This document shows, one piece after another, positions 21,327-21,924 of a stretch of DNA of 21,924 bases. The notes under the pieces were generated by a model. It made no database searches, was not told where the DNA came from, and saw nothing but the letters and a program-made list of their open reading frames with translations. The stretch comes from a virus: IMG/VR virus record IMGVR_UViG_3300032053_016284, positions 1 to 21,924 of that record. One strand, 5' to 3'. Each line of letters starts with the position of its first letter. Positions within the stretch are counted from its first letter, which is position 1. The position numbers and the translations under genes were made by a program.

Positions 21327-21800
21327 ATGATAGTATTACTTGATGATTATATAACAGATTCTAAATATTTCAAATGGAAAGAAGCCTTATTTCTCAGATC
21401 TTTGGGAATTTATCATTCTCCTTCGCAAGTTGAAGTTAATAATATTAAAGCAACTTGTTTGAAATTAGATAAATTTAGAAAATTGATAGGTAAACCATTT
21501 TCAATGCATTGTTGGATAAGACCAACGTCAGTAAATGACGAATCCGGTACTCATTCTGGTGTAAATTACAATGCCTTGCCTAATATCAAAGGAGCTACTA
21601 ACAGTTCTCACATATCAGGTTTAGCTGTGGATTTTGATATATCAGGTTTAGATATAGACAGTTTAATGAATTTAATTAAACCCAAACTAGCTACATTTCA
21701 AATGGCAGCTGAGAATAATAATTCTAAAAATGGCAGAACGTGGTGTCATTTACAAAATAGGATTCTGCCAGATAATACGTGGCGTACATATGACATATGA
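21327..21800 (+). CDS. M15-like D-Ala-D-Ala/endolysin-type peptidase
   Basis: This 157-aa protein has the M15_3 zinc-peptidase signature. It contains FSMHCWIRPTSVNDESGTHS, then SSHISGLAVDFDI (the HxxxxxxD metal-binding motif) and near the end RTWCHLQNRILPDN with the third ligand His. Proteins of this family cut peptide cross-links of peptidoglycan and often act as phage endolysins or virion lysins. There is no signal peptide or cell-wall binding domain. The ATG at 21327 has only a weak Shine-Dalgarno. The following gene overlaps its stop (ATGA). Being next to a probable early promoter is unusual for a lysis gene. Confidence 0.8.
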   Translation: MIVLLDDYITDSKYFKWKEALFLRSLGIYHSPSQVEVNNIKATCLKLDKFRKLIGKPFSMHCWIRPTSVNDESGTHSGVNYNALPNIKGATNSSHISGLAVDFDISGLDIDSLMNLIKPKLATFQMAAENNNSKNGRTWCHLQNRILPDNTWRTYDI

Positions 21801-21924
21801 TTAGAAATCATACTAGAAAAAAAATAAACAGCATAATTCAATCTAAATACGTAATAGAGAAAGATTTGAATAATCTAGAATGCTTTATCAAAAATAAGTT
21901 AAAGAAACATGAAGAATCAAATAT
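21797..21924 (+). CDS. Partial small protein, cut by window end
   Basis: This frame starts at the ATG overlapping the peptidase stop (ATGA) and stays open to the end of the window for 42 codons. It reads IRNHTRKKINSIIQSKYVIE and is basic and helical. Too little is visible to name it. Its position next to an M15-like peptidase would fit a lysis-cassette member, though no transmembrane segment is seen in the visible part. Confidence 0.6.
   Translation, partial: MIRNHTRKKINSIIQSKYVIEKDLNNLECFIKNKLKKHEESN

Overview
The window looks like part of an AT-rich, large-genome bacteriophage that carries its own replication, nucleotide, transcription and folding genes. The evidence is Shine-Dalgarno starts, many ATGA stop/start overlaps, a phage-type sigma factor, an Rad50/SbcC (gp46-like) recombination ATPase, a RuvC-like nuclease, tRNA genes, free-standing HNH and GIY-YIG endonucleases, a lysis-type M15 peptidase and a chaperonin without a GroES neighbour. 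No capsid, tail or terminase gene lies inside the window, so the phage assignment is an inference. The host cannot be named from this sequence.

Layout. Nearly everything from 1 to 20629 is on the minus strand, so transcription runs right to left. It begins with an intein-containing GroEL (20629-17873), then small proteins including an FmdB-like zinc ribbon and a tandem paralogous pair. Next come the SbcC/gp46-like ATPase, a GIY-YIG endonuclease that seems to have displaced the end of a small gene, a DUF-like protein, a small HTH protein, a structured leader with an intrinsic terminator, and a RuvC-like nuclease. After these lie an intein-containing class II ribonucleotide reductase, tRNA-Asn and tRNA-Trp, two zinc-ribbon-like proteins, a DarG-like macrodomain, an HNH/AP2 endonuclease, a DNA polymerase III alpha subunit in separate pieces, a cyclic-phosphate-processing receiver-like protein, a sigma factor and two glycosyltransferases. 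The 20630-21143 region is a non-coding divergent control region. To its right, plus-strand genes encode a 57-aa protein, an M15 peptidase and a protein cut by the window edge.

Main point of interest. Three core proteins depend on protein splicing, and each insertion sits in a highly conserved or catalytic motif. The chaperonin carries a class 3-type intein (W-C-T residues, no N-terminal Cys/Ser) between GDG and TTT of the ATP-binding motif. The ribonucleotide reductase carries an intein directly before the active-site Cys, and that intein ends in Gly-Gln rather than His-Asn. The DNA polymerase is split into a PHP gene, a polymerase-core gene ending in an N-intein, and a gene starting with a C-intein. 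This is a 'fractured gene' whose split site is three residues downstream of the cyanobacterial DnaE split site, and remains of a Vsr-like homing endonuclease lie between the halves. The PHP gene plus the predicted spliced core add up to 1159 aa, the size of an intact DnaE. Free-standing HNH and GIY-YIG endonucleases and the remnant of a second HNH/AP2 gene make the region dense in homing elements.
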